Translations under genes and position numbers: made by a program
Notes under the pieces: model-generated
Told to the model about the DNA's origin: nothing
Database searches by the model: none
What the model saw: only the letters and a program-made list of their open reading frames with translations
Assembly (NCBI RefSeq): GCF_937884665.1
Contig: NZ_CAKZYF010000106.1
Coordinates: forward strand, 1 to 64,000
From: an uncultured Allomuricauda sp.
GTDB taxonomy: Bacteria > Bacteroidota > Bacteroidia > Flavobacteriales > Flavobacteriaceae
Length of the DNA stretch: 64,000 nucleotides
Direction: 5' to 3'
Shown: piece after piece, positions 40,816-50,144 of the stretch
Layout: every line of letters starts with the position of its first letter
Numbering within the stretch: the first letter of the stretch is position 1

Positions 40816-41886
40816 TTAGGTTATTTCTTGAAGTATGGCCCGCTTGTTGATTTTACCCGTGCGGGTTTCCTTAAAAACTCGAACCCCATAAACCTGTTTT
40901 GGTATTTCATATTTATCCAATAACTTGGAGTGATGTATTTTTTCCAATATCGTTTCAGTGTTTTCTTCACCTTGCTCAGCGACCAAGACCAACTTCTGGC
41001 CTAGAACTTTATCAGGAATACCGGCCACAAAAAACCGGAAATCCAGGATTTGGCTTAGCTTTTTTTCAATCTGCTCTGGAAAAAGTTTAATTCCTCCGGA
41101 ATTGATTACATTATCAAAACGTCCCAACCATGTAAAAGAATCCGTATTCTCAATTTTTACCAAATCATTGGTTACCACAGGTGTGTCCGACACTTTTGGA
41201 GCTTTTAAAACCAAACATCCGCGATTATCTTGAGCTATTTCAATATGTGGTAAAAGCCTAAAATAGGTATCCGTTTTGGGGACAATCTGTCTTACCGCCA
41301 CATGGGTGATAGTTTCCGTCATCCCGTAGGTTTCATATACGGAAATTGGAATTCCTTTCAGCTCCTTTTCCAATAAAAAAGATACTGCCGCTCCCCCTAG
41401 AATAAGAGTCTTTACCCTTTCAAGTTGATGTAAGGATTTCTGTGCTTGAAGCGGTACCATGGCGCAAAAGTCGTACTGCTGTTCTGTTTTCAGTAGCGGT
41501 TGCGATGATGGAGCCACATAATCGAGCCGTAGTCCCAAAACCATGGCCCGAACCAACATCATTTTTCCCGCAATACTGCCAACAGGTAGACAAAGCAACG
41601 CGGTATTTCCCTCCTGCAGATTAAAGTAGGTGCCCGTTGCTAAAGCAGAATTTACGATATGGGTCTTTTGAAGTTGGATTCTTTTGGGTTCCCCAGTAGA
41701 ACCAGAAGTGAATACCTCGAGTGTTGTTTTATGTGAGCACCAATCCAGAAGAAAATCCCCGATGGCCTTTTCGAACTCTTGGCCTTCTTTCACTAAACTG
41801 TAGCCTACCTCATAAAGTTCAGAAAGGGAATACGCAATACCGTTAAGCCGGAATGCTTTATGAATGTTTTGCCAACTCGGATTCAC
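40816..41886 (-). CDS. menE: AMP-binding protein, o-succinylbenzoate-CoA ligase
   Basis: 356 aa; 'TSGSTGEPKRIQLQKTHI', 'YETYGMTETITHVAVR', C-terminal 'RTGKINKRAI'; men gene context. Confidence 0.85.
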   Translation of the reverse strand: MNPSWQNIHKAFRLNGIAYSLSELYEVGYSLVKEGQEFEKAIGDFLLDWCSHKTTLEVFTSGSTGEPKRIQLQKTHIVNSALATGTYFNLQEGNTALLCLPVGSIAGKMMLVRAMVLGLRLDYVAPSSQPLLKTEQQYDFCAMVPLQAQKSLHQLERVKTLILGGAAVSFLLEKELKGIPISVYETYGMTETITHVAVRQIVPKTDTYFRLLPHIEIAQDNRGCLVLKAPKVSDTPVVTNDLVKIENTDSFTWLGRFDNVINSGGIKLFPEQIEKKLSQILDFRFFVAGIPDKVLGQKLVLVAEQGEENTETILEKIHHSKLLDKYEIPKQVYGVRVFKETRTGKINKRAILQEIT

Positions 41887-42829
41887 CCTCTTCCAATGTC
41901 ATAAATTCATCTTTAGGCACCACTCGGCCGAAAAGTTTTTCATTCCATTGGGTCCATTTGTATTTTTTGGAAAAAAGCAGGAGCAACAGTGGAAATACAA
42001 CAAATACTGGAACCAAAATATCCCATCCCAATACGGGTTCCGAAATATCCTTATATACAGAATCAACTTGAAAAGCGGTCCAATCGGCGGTCAAAAGGAG
42101 GGCAGCAATCAGGTTGTTCGCTGCATGGAAACCCAAAGCGAGCTCCAATCCTTCGTCCATTAGGGTAAGAATCCCTAAAAAGAAACCAGTTCCTATATAA
42201 AAAACCATAACGCCGTATCCCAGTTTGTCCACTTCTGGATTAAAAAGGTGCAGGGAACCAAAAAGAAGGGAGGTGATTACCAGCGGCACCCATTTTCTTT
42301 TTGAGGCAATTCCCAACCCTTGCATTAAGTAACCGCGCATAAAATATTCCTCAAAGCTGGTTTGAACGGGAATCATCAGAACAGCAATGATGAACAATAC
42401 CATGAAGGGCTTTAATTTAAAATTGAAAACATAATCATCTGGGGATAAATACACATCTATCAGCATGAAAAGTCCAGATATTGCGCCCCAGAGCAGGAAG
42501 GAAAAACCAATTCGGCCCCAGTCGATTTTTTTACGGGTCGTGGTCAATGATTTTAGGGACTGTCCGTGGACAAATTTTACGTATAACACTAATGCTAGCA
42601 ACCCGATAGCGAAGGTAAGGAGCATGAAAAACAAAAAGGTGTTGGAGCCCAATACTTGGGACATGGCCCCTAAATCCCCAGATGCCACAGCGCTCATTCC
42701 TGAATTTAGAAAAAGTGCGGCAAACAAAGGAATGGAACCTATAAATTGCCAAACGACAAATACCGAGAAGAATCCCAAAATATATCTCCAAAATTCATGA
42801 AATCCCTTGTAACCTTGTTCTATGTACAT
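41858..42829 (-). CDS. CPBP family intramembrane metalloprotease
   Basis: 323 aa; 'SFEEYFMRGYLMQGL' EExxxR motif and 'GFHAANN'. Confidence 0.9.
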   Translation of the reverse strand: MYIEQGYKGFHEFWRYILGFFSVFVVWQFIGSIPLFAALFLNSGMSAVASGDLGAMSQVLGSNTFLFFMLLTFAIGLLALVLYVKFVHGQSLKSLTTTRKKIDWGRIGFSFLLWGAISGLFMLIDVYLSPDDYVFNFKLKPFMVLFIIAVLMIPVQTSFEEYFMRGYLMQGLGIASKRKWVPLVITSLLFGSLHLFNPEVDKLGYGVMVFYIGTGFFLGILTLMDEGLELALGFHAANNLIAALLLTADWTAFQVDSVYKDISEPVLGWDILVPVFVVFPLLLLLFSKKYKWTQWNEKLFGRVVPKDEFMTLEEGESELAKHS

Positions 42830-43872
42830 ATTTCCTGTATTAAATTATCCTTCCAATTTTTAGTACTGCGATAAAACAATTTCCCCTTGGACACTTCCAA
42901 AGGGCTTTGAAAATTATTGGTGTACAAGCTGCCGGTTCCCAAACCTTGGGGTCTTTGGCAATTTAGCGAATACGTCCATTGCGCAAGGGCATTGAGACCT
43001 ATATTACTTTCCAAAGCACTGGTCACCCACCAACCGATTTGGTGGCTTTCCGCCAAATTTATCCACTCGCGTGATTTTCTAAATCCGCCCAGCAAGCTTG
43101 GTTTTAGAATTATATATTGGGGTTTTACCGTTTGTAGCAAACTTTTCTTTTTCGTTACATCCAAAATACCTATTAATTCTTCATCTAAAGCAATGGGAAG
43201 GGGTGTTTCTTCGCAAAGTTTGGCCATCTCCTCCCATTGTCCCGGTTTTATGGGCTGCTCTATGGAATGGATTTGAAATTCAGCTAGCTGTTTTAACTTA
43301 TCCAATGCTTCCCCGGTTCCAAAAGCACCATTGGCATCTACACGTAGCTCGATTTCGGTTGGGGCAAATTCTCTTCGTATGGATTTCAAAAGTGCCAATT
43401 CTGTCTGGAAATCGATTGCACCGATCTTCATTTTTATGCACTGAAATCCTTCTTCCAACTTTTTTTCCAACTGGGAGAACATAAACTTTTCATCACCCAT
43501 CCAAATCAGTCCGTTTATGGGGATTGGTGCCCCATTTTGTACAAAGGGTGAGGGGAAAAGTATAAAGGATTCCGGGGCATCCAGGGATTTAAAGGCTTGC
43601 TCCAGTCCAAACTGGATGGAAGGAAAATCATTCAGTTGTTCAAAAAGACCCTCGAATCCCAGATGGATGTTTTGGCAGACCCAATCCAGTTTTTCCACGT
43701 AGTGCCCTACATCATCCAAACTCAATCCCCGTAAAAGCCCGCACTCCCCTATTCCCAGTTTTCCAGGCTTTTCCAGAATGATGAACCAGGTTTCCTTTTC
43801 TTCGAGAATCCCTCGGGAAGTACCGCTGGGTATTTTAAAATTGAGGATATAGCGTTTGTAGTTGGCCTTCAT
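42820..43872 (-). CDS. menC: o-Succinylbenzoate synthase
   Basis: 350 aa enolase-superfamily; 'IKMKIGAIDFQTELALLKSIRR', 'LRVDANGAF', 'IALDEEL', 'ILKPSLLGG'. Confidence 0.88.
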   Translation of the reverse strand: MKANYKRYILNFKIPSGTSRGILEEKETWFIILEKPGKLGIGECGLLRGLSLDDVGHYVEKLDWVCQNIHLGFEGLFEQLNDFPSIQFGLEQAFKSLDAPESFILFPSPFVQNGAPIPINGLIWMGDEKFMFSQLEKKLEEGFQCIKMKIGAIDFQTELALLKSIRREFAPTEIELRVDANGAFGTGEALDKLKQLAEFQIHSIEQPIKPGQWEEMAKLCEETPLPIALDEELIGILDVTKKKSLLQTVKPQYIILKPSLLGGFRKSREWINLAESHQIGWWVTSALESNIGLNALAQWTYSLNCQRPQGLGTGSLYTNNFQSPLEVSKGKLFYRSTKNWKDNLIQEICT

Positions 43873-43921
43873 CGATTACCTCAAAGTTAGGCATAATAAA
43901 GGACAAAGAATACGCTGGGAA

Positions 43922-45877
43922 TCAGCTAAAATTGAACCAAAAACGAACGCCTTCGTTGGCTCTATCAATGTTCAACTTGGATTGCAGCTGGTTCACCAAA
44001 CGATTCATCAATCGGATGCCCATGGAAGAATTGGTGCGTTCGTCCGCATCTTCTGGTAATCCCACGCCATTATCGGTATATTCAAAGTATCCCTGGTTTC
44101 CATTTTTTCTCAGATGAATATAGATTTTTCCATTTTCATCACTTTCAGGAAAGGCATATTTGAATGAATTCGAAACCAGCTCATTCAAGATAAGGCCAAA
44201 AGGAATTGCTCTGTCGATGTCCAACTCAGTACCTTCTGCATCTATGGTAATGCTAATGTTATGCCCCCCTTTTTTATAAACCGACTGTACACTGTTTATG
44301 AGGCTTTCGATATACCCTTGCATTTCGATTACGGAAAGGTCATCGTTTTGATACAGTTTTTGATGGATAAGGGCCATGGCCTTTACCCTACTTTTTCCTT
44401 CTTCCAGAGCCTCTATTGCTGACTTACTACGTGTATTTTTGGTTTGAAGGCTCAATAAACTGGAGACCATTTGCAAATTGTTCTTCACCCTATGGTGGAT
44501 TTCCTTGAGCAGCGAATCTTTTTCGATAAGGGCATTTTCTATAATGTGCTTTTGGTCTGCGATCAAGCGCTGGTTTTTTATACTTTTTAGGTAGGCATAC
44601 ACAAGACCTGCAAATCCGAGCAAAGTGAAAATCAATGAAATAAAGACAAAATTGATTCTTTCATCCTTGGCCTTCATCTCATTGCGGGCCTGCTCATTGA
44701 TTCGCTTTTGCTCATCAATTAAACGTTGGGAGTTTTCCAGGTCTTCGTTAGCGACTATGGTGACGAGTTGCTGTTTGATCAAAGAAGATTGTTTCTGGTT
44801 GAGCGAATCCTTGATACGCTCATTGCGTCTGTAAAACGTGGCCGCGTTTCTATAATTTTCAACTTTGTCATAAAAAGAAGCCAACAAGCTATTCCGTTTG
44901 ATGGTTTGCAAGGTTGAAATATTTTCAAACTCAATATCCAAATTTCTCTTCGCATCGGTAAACTTTTCAAGTTGAAGGTTGGCATCGGCCAGATTTAAAG
45001 TATTCTCCACCACTTCAATCTGGTGGGAATTTTTAGGAGATGTGGTTAGAAGTTCAATACTATTTTCAAGAAGTGGTATCGCTTCATCATATTCTCCCAA
45101 TAATACATGGCACTTTCCAATATTCCCTTCTATTTCAGCCTTTAAAAATTCGGCGTCAAAAAGTTCTTTTTCTGTCTTCTGTTTAGAAATATCATTTACA
45201 AAAACATCCAGATAGGCTTTTGCTTTTTTCAATTCGCTCAGGGCCGTGGGAGCTGAATTGTCAAGTCTAAGATAATTGCCCACCTTACTGTGATACTTGG
45301 CCAGACCATAGGAATCATTATCGGCTATGGTGGGTTTTACCTCCATGATGTATTGGTTCCGTGCTTTGCGGTGTAATCCCAAGTTGCTGTAAATATCGTA
45401 AAACGCCACGTTCTCGGATATACCTATCTCTCGTTTCCGTTTCCGTATTTCAATCTGCTTATCGTAGAGCTGCAATTTGGCATAGTTGTCATCGAGTACG
45501 TCCAAAATCAATCTTTGTGAAGTAATGTCGAGAGTATCACTCCCGCCATAGAGTTCTTTGGCGAGCACTATACTTTTATCATAATCGCCCAAATCATTAT
45601 AAATCTGGGCTTGCATCAACTTATAGTGTACCGAGGCCGATTCATCTTTTGTTTTTTGCGAATTGCCCAAGTATATTTTTACCGTATCCAACCAATCGTA
45701 AGCCGAATTGATTTTATAACGGTCCAAGGAATTGAAAAAGATATTGAAGCGCTCCTCGGCGGCCTGAGCGTTTTGAAATTCTTGTAAAACAGATTCTTCC
45801 TCCGATTCTTGGGATTGAAGTGGGAAAAACGAGAAAATAATAAAAACAGCAAAAAGTCCCTTCAAAGAATATTTCAT
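43922..45877 (-). CDS. TPR sensor histidine kinase (HisKA_2/HWE-like)
   Basis: 'EIHHRVKNNLQMVSSLLSLQTKNTRSKSAIEALEEGKSRVKAMALIHQKLY' plus HATPase; signal peptide, TPR-like region, one TM; ATG at 45877 preferred. Confidence 0.88.
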   Translation of the reverse strand: MKYSLKGLFAVFIIFSFFPLQSQESEEESVLQEFQNAQAAEERFNIFFNSLDRYKINSAYDWLDTVKIYLGNSQKTKDESASVHYKLMQAQIYNDLGDYDKSIVLAKELYGGSDTLDITSQRLILDVLDDNYAKLQLYDKQIEIRKRKREIGISENVAFYDIYSNLGLHRKARNQYIMEVKPTIADNDSYGLAKYHSKVGNYLRLDNSAPTALSELKKAKAYLDVFVNDISKQKTEKELFDAEFLKAEIEGNIGKCHVLLGEYDEAIPLLENSIELLTTSPKNSHQIEVVENTLNLADANLQLEKFTDAKRNLDIEFENISTLQTIKRNSLLASFYDKVENYRNAATFYRRNERIKDSLNQKQSSLIKQQLVTIVANEDLENSQRLIDEQKRINEQARNEMKAKDERINFVFISLIFTLLGFAGLVYAYLKSIKNQRLIADQKHIIENALIEKDSLLKEIHHRVKNNLQMVSSLLSLQTKNTRSKSAIEALEEGKSRVKAMALIHQKLYQNDDLSVIEMQGYIESLINSVQSVYKKGGHNISITIDAEGTELDIDRAIPFGLILNELVSNSFKYAFPESDENGKIYIHLRKNGNQGYFEYTDNGVGLPEDADERTNSSMGIRLMNRLVNQLQSKLNIDRANEGVRFWFNFS

Positions 45878-46365
45878 TTTCTGCAATCGATAGTGTTCCT
45901 TACCGAACCAGAATCCAGTTAACACCTTATGTGATAATTCGGTAAATAAAAACGTTCTTCTCAAAGAATTGTGGTTTAACAAAATTTATTCGATTTGAGG
46001 GATGCAGATATGACCTTCAATTCCTAATTATAGAACGATTATTTTGTTCCAAAATTAAATTGTAACGATATGACATGTGGCGTATTGTTGTGAAAACGTC
46101 AAATTCTGTTGTGAAAGTCCTTTAATTGTATACCAAAATGCATTTAATCGATGTTTTCAGTACTTTATGGAATTTCAAACCAATGCGTCCTGAATTGAAA
46201 AAGGCCTTGCTTCTTACGGCAAGACCCTTTTACGAGAACACTATATGAAAATGAAAAAATTACTTTTAGAATTAAAATCAAAGCTAAGATAGACGCTTAT
46301 CCCAATGAATCGAAAGATTTGTTGCCAACCTGCCCAAAACTGTTGTGATATCGATTAAAACGTAT

Positions 46366-46397
46366 AAAAAATGCCCATTAAGGGCATTTTATTTTTT
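46366..46397. terminator. Bidirectional-looking intrinsic terminator
   Basis: AAAATGCCC attaa GGGCATTTT with A-run on the left and TTTTATTTTTTT on the right. Confidence 0.75.
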
Positions 46398-46418
46398 TAT
46401 CCTTAATAAATTATAGAC

Positions 46419-47174
46419 TTAACTGTTCATGGAAGAAATAATAAACTCCTTAAAGTCTTTTGAAATCGGAATAAGATTATTGTTGATGACAATATCCTTG
46501 GAATTTATGGCATCGATATGGTCCACATTGACAATGTACGATTTATGGGCCCTGTAAAACTTGTTCTTGGGCAGCTTTTCGAGATAATCCTTTAAAGGTG
46601 ATCGTACCAAAAACTTTTTGTCCGCTGTATTTACCTCGAGATACACATTGTCCGCTTTTATAAATTGGATGTCCTTGAACTGTATTCTATAATAGAGGTG
46701 CTGTTTTTTTACAAAGATGGAATCTTTCAATACGGAATTTGAAGTGAACGCATCTCCTTCATTACCTTCAATTTCCTTACTGTTTTCTTTACGTGAATAG
46801 TTGAAATTGGAAAGGGCAATTTCGATGGAAGTATACAGGTCTTGTTGTTCAAAAGGCTTAACGAGATAACCATCCGGTTTCACGGTTTTTGCATTTTCCA
46901 CTGTTGCCCTATCCGAGTTGGAAGTTACAAATATGAAGGGAATATTGTAATGCTCCCGTATGTGTTTTCCTAAATCGATGCCTGTTTTGTCCGAAGCCAA
47001 GATGATATCGATAAGCACCAAATCCACGTCATTGTTTTTGAGCACGTCAACAGCTTGCTCATAAACGATAACATTATCGACTATTTCGTAGCCGATTTCC
47101 TCCAGCATGGACTGCATATCATCTGCGATGATTACATTATCCTCTACAATCAATATTTTTATGGGGGTTTCCAA
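46419..47174 (-). CDS. LytTR-type response regulator
   Basis: 251 aa; receiver 'ILIVEDNVIIADDMQSML...DLVLIDIIL...KPFEQQDL' and LytTR DNA-binding 'VYLEVNTADKKFLVRSPLKDYLEKLPKNKFYRAHKSYIVNVDHIDAI'. Confidence 0.93.
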   Translation of the reverse strand: METPIKILIVEDNVIIADDMQSMLEEIGYEIVDNVIVYEQAVDVLKNNDVDLVLIDIILASDKTGIDLGKHIREHYNIPFIFVTSNSDRATVENAKTVKPDGYLVKPFEQQDLYTSIEIALSNFNYSRKENSKEIEGNEGDAFTSNSVLKDSIFVKKQHLYYRIQFKDIQFIKADNVYLEVNTADKKFLVRSPLKDYLEKLPKNKFYRAHKSYIVNVDHIDAINSKDIVINNNLIPISKDFKEFIISSMNS

Positions 47175-47207
47175 ATCAATTCAAGTTTAGAGAGTTATAG
47201 GTCAAAA

Positions 47208-48116
47208 TTACAAAAAATAATTAACCGCTATTAAAAACAGGAGGGACAACAAAAATGTACTCAGTGCCAATTTCTTAAGTTCTCCATCCAATTTTACCGG
47301 CTCTTTGGTCCGCATTACTTTTGCAAGATGGACCAAAATGGGTACAAATGCCAAAAGGTACCATGCGTCCAAAAGGGGTATTTTTTCTATCCCAGTGTAC
47401 CACAGCATGGACATAAAAGCCAAAAGAATCAGAACCGAATGATACGTTTTCCCCCTACTGAAACCCATTTTTACGACCAAGGTATTTTTTCCGTGTTTTT
47501 TATCAGAAACCACATCACGGAGGTTGTTTAGGTTAAGTACTCCCACGCATAGACTTCCTATGGTAATGGCAGGTAAAACCGCAATCCAATTCCAAGTTTT
47601 CGTGTAAAGGAAAAAGCTTCCAAGTACACCCAACAACCCGAAGAACAAAAAAACCGCAATATCCCCGAGTCCTTGATATCCGTAAGGATTGGTTCCCATC
47701 GTGTATTTTATGGCGGCCCATAAACTAAGGATACCGAGTATACTAAAGATCAAAAACAGCTGTAGGTTTTCCAAGCCAAATGCCACGAACAACAATAATA
47801 AGGCCAGCAAGAAACTCAGGAGCACCGAGGCCACAATTCCCTTTTTTAAGGTCGATTTGCTCAACATACCAGATTGCAGCGCCCTCATCGGCCCAATTCT
47901 GTCCTCGTTATCCGTTCCTTTCACGCCATCACCATAATCGTTCGCGAAGTTAGAGGTGATTTGAAAACCTATGGTGGTCAAAAGGGCCAGTACAAAAATC
48001 CACAAATCGAATGCACTTTGGCCAATTGCCAGGGCGGTTCCCATAAGTATTCCAGAAATAGAAAGCGGTAACGTCCGCAAACGGGCGGCAAGCAACCAAG
48101 ATTTAATAGAAGTCAA
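47208..48116 (-). CDS. menA: 1,4-dihydroxy-2-naphthoate polyprenyltransferase
   Basis: 302 aa UbiA family; 'NFANDYGDGVKGTDNEDRIGPMRALQSG' and 'LNNLRDVVSDKKHGKNTL'. Confidence 0.92.
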   Translation of the reverse strand: MTSIKSWLLAARLRTLPLSISGILMGTALAIGQSAFDLWIFVLALLTTIGFQITSNFANDYGDGVKGTDNEDRIGPMRALQSGMLSKSTLKKGIVASVLLSFLLALLLLFVAFGLENLQLFLIFSILGILSLWAAIKYTMGTNPYGYQGLGDIAVFLFFGLLGVLGSFFLYTKTWNWIAVLPAITIGSLCVGVLNLNNLRDVVSDKKHGKNTLVVKMGFSRGKTYHSVLILLAFMSMLWYTGIEKIPLLDAWYLLAFVPILVHLAKVMRTKEPVKLDGELKKLALSTFLLSLLFLIAVNYFL

Positions 48117-48119
48117 ATT

Positions 48120-48719
48120 TTAAAATGGGTCTTCAATTTTAATCCGTTTCCCCTCTTTATATGAAGCAACGAACGCATCGTTGAAACCCATATCCACTAA
48201 TTGTTTTCTAAACGTCTGCGCTTCAGACAAGGTTTCAAAAGTACCCAAGGAATAGGCATAAAAGGGATTGGTCTTGACAAACAAGGTATTGGTCAGTGAT
48301 TCCGAGGTTAAAGTCACATTGTTATCCACAAAGGATTTCACTTGGACCGAATAAATTTTTTCCTTTTCCAAAAACGCCTTGGCCAAATAAAACTCTCGGA
48401 CCAGGCTTAACTCCTGATTCTCAATTTTCAGATTGTCTATTCTTGTTTTTATAGCGTCCAAGCTGTCAATGGAGACCAACAGATTGTTCTGGTTCTCAAT
48501 AGCATTTTTACTACTTAGACCTGCGGTGAAAGAAGTAATCGCTAAAATTCCAACAACAAAAAGCAGGGTAATGCCCAGTAAGACATTTCGCTGCAACCTG
48601 AGCTTGCCCAAATCTTTGTTTTTGAACTTGATCTGGTCCAACAATCGCTCATTTATAATCTGTGCCTTATCTATATCCTTATGGAGTTCCAGCAAATCAC
48701 TTTCTTCAATAAATGGCAT
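48120..48719 (-). CDS. Membrane-anchored coiled-coil protein with SPOR-like C-terminus
   Basis: 199 aa; one TM; 'YAYSLGTFETLSEAQTFRKQLVDMGFNDAFVASYKEGKRI'. Confidence 0.65.
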   Translation of the reverse strand: MPFIEESDLLELHKDIDKAQIINERLLDQIKFKNKDLGKLRLQRNVLLGITLLFVVGILAITSFTAGLSSKNAIENQNNLLVSIDSLDAIKTRIDNLKIENQELSLVREFYLAKAFLEKEKIYSVQVKSFVDNNVTLTSESLTNTLFVKTNPFYAYSLGTFETLSEAQTFRKQLVDMGFNDAFVASYKEGKRIKIEDPF

Positions 48720-48844
48720 ACTAGGAAGGGTTATTAGTTGATGTTACTTAAAAAGGTAAACATCAAGGTGTTAGTGTATATTTACAAATGTAAAATTTTT
48801 GCTAACACCACAAAGGAAGAAGGCATAAATTTGTTGCTGTTTTT

Positions 48845-49684
48845 TCAACGGCTTTTATTTAAATAGATGCCATCTTCCTTGATTAAGATTCTTTTTTCTT
48901 TATACAAGGTACCTATCGCTTTTTTGAAAGCTTTTTTACTCAAGTGCAACACCTTTTGAATCTCATCAGGGGATGTTTTGTCATGCAATGCTAAAAAACC
49001 ACCGTTAGCTTGCAGTCTCTCAAAAACAAGTTCAGCAGTGGGGGCTAACATACTTGCTCCAATAGGTTGTAAGGTCAAATCTATTTTGTTGTCTGGACGA
49101 ATTTTCTTGATATATCCCTGTACCCTCTCCCCGATCGAAAGCGGTTGAAAGACATCACTTTCGAAAAGTAATCCTGAGTACTGGTTTTCAATAATGGCCT
49201 CCCAACCCAAAGGCGTTTTTCGATAAATTAAAAGTTGAACAGGCGTATTGATTTTAAAATGTGGAGCTTCATTTGACAAAAACCGCTTTATTCTGCTGGA
49301 CGCCACCAAACGAAACGAATCTGGGTCCAAGTAGCAACGGACCACATATTTTTTTCCTACTTCCATGGTTACTTTCTGTTCGCGAAAGGGAACTAAAAGG
49401 TGCTTTTGCAGACCCCAGTTAAGAAAAGCGCCATAGGGACCGACGTCCATCACCTCTAAAAAAGCAAAACCGTCCCGTTTTACCAAGGGCTCCAGTGTAG
49501 TGGCGATCGGGCGTTGTTCGTTATCCAAGTAACAAAAAACCTTAAGTTCGCCATCCATAGTATATGTTTCAGGCACGTATTTATTGGGCAAAAGAATTTC
49601 CGTTCCCTCCGCATCGCCCAAGAAAAGACCAATTCTTGTACTCCGTAGTATCTTTAAGGTGTTGTCACTTCCGATTTTAATCAC
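48845..49684 (-). CDS. S1-like RNA-binding protein (CvfB/YitL family)
   Basis: 279 aa; 'GPYGAFLNWGLQKHLLVPFREQ', winged-helix C-terminus. Confidence 0.85.
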   Translation of the reverse strand: MIKIGSDNTLKILRSTRIGLFLGDAEGTEILLPNKYVPETYTMDGELKVFCYLDNEQRPIATTLEPLVKRDGFAFLEVMDVGPYGAFLNWGLQKHLLVPFREQKVTMEVGKKYVVRCYLDPDSFRLVASSRIKRFLSNEAPHFKINTPVQLLIYRKTPLGWEAIIENQYSGLLFESDVFQPLSIGERVQGYIKKIRPDNKIDLTLQPIGASMLAPTAELVFERLQANGGFLALHDKTSPDEIQKVLHLSKKAFKKAIGTLYKEKRILIKEDGIYLNKSR

Positions 49685-49712
49685 AGTGCAAAAGTAGTGG
49701 CTAAACCGTAAA

Positions 49713-49738
49713 CAAAAAAAGCCACCAAATGGTGGCCT
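49713..49738 (-). terminator. Rho-independent terminator for the leftward men transcription unit
   Basis: Minus strand GGCCACC att TGGTGGC TTTTTTT. Confidence 0.8.
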
Positions 49739-49758
49739 TCATAGCTAAACGATTTTTT

Positions 49759-50100
49759 TCAATTATATATCGATTCTTTTCCAAAGTGCTTTGCCAACAT
49801 GTAATAGATGACCGCTCGATGCTTACTTTTCTCCGACCTTCCGTATTTGTCGATGACCGTATTGATGGCGTCCATAAGTTCGGCGCTGTCAGCAAGTCCC
49901 AACTTTTTCATCAAAAAATTCTTCTTGACGGTTTCAAGTTCTTTTTCATCAGAGCCTGAAACTTTAGAAGCGTCTAAATTGTAAATAGCCGGTCCCAAAC
50001 CGATGGCAACTTTGTTCAACAAATCCATATCTGGGGTCTCTCCAAATTTGTCCTTGATATCCGCTGCGTATTTCTCAACCAATTCGTCTCTTTTACTCAT
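49759..50100 (-). CDS. DUF2853 family protein
   Basis: 113 aa; 'MSKRDELVEKYAADIKDKFGETPDMDLLNKVAIGLGPAIYN'. Confidence 0.85.
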   Translation of the reverse strand: MSKRDELVEKYAADIKDKFGETPDMDLLNKVAIGLGPAIYNLDASKVSGSDEKELETVKKNFLMKKLGLADSAELMDAINTVIDKYGRSEKSKHRAVIYYMLAKHFGKESIYN

Positions 50101-50144
50101 AATAGTCAGTGTTCTTTACGTGTTTATAAGATTGTAGTATGCTT

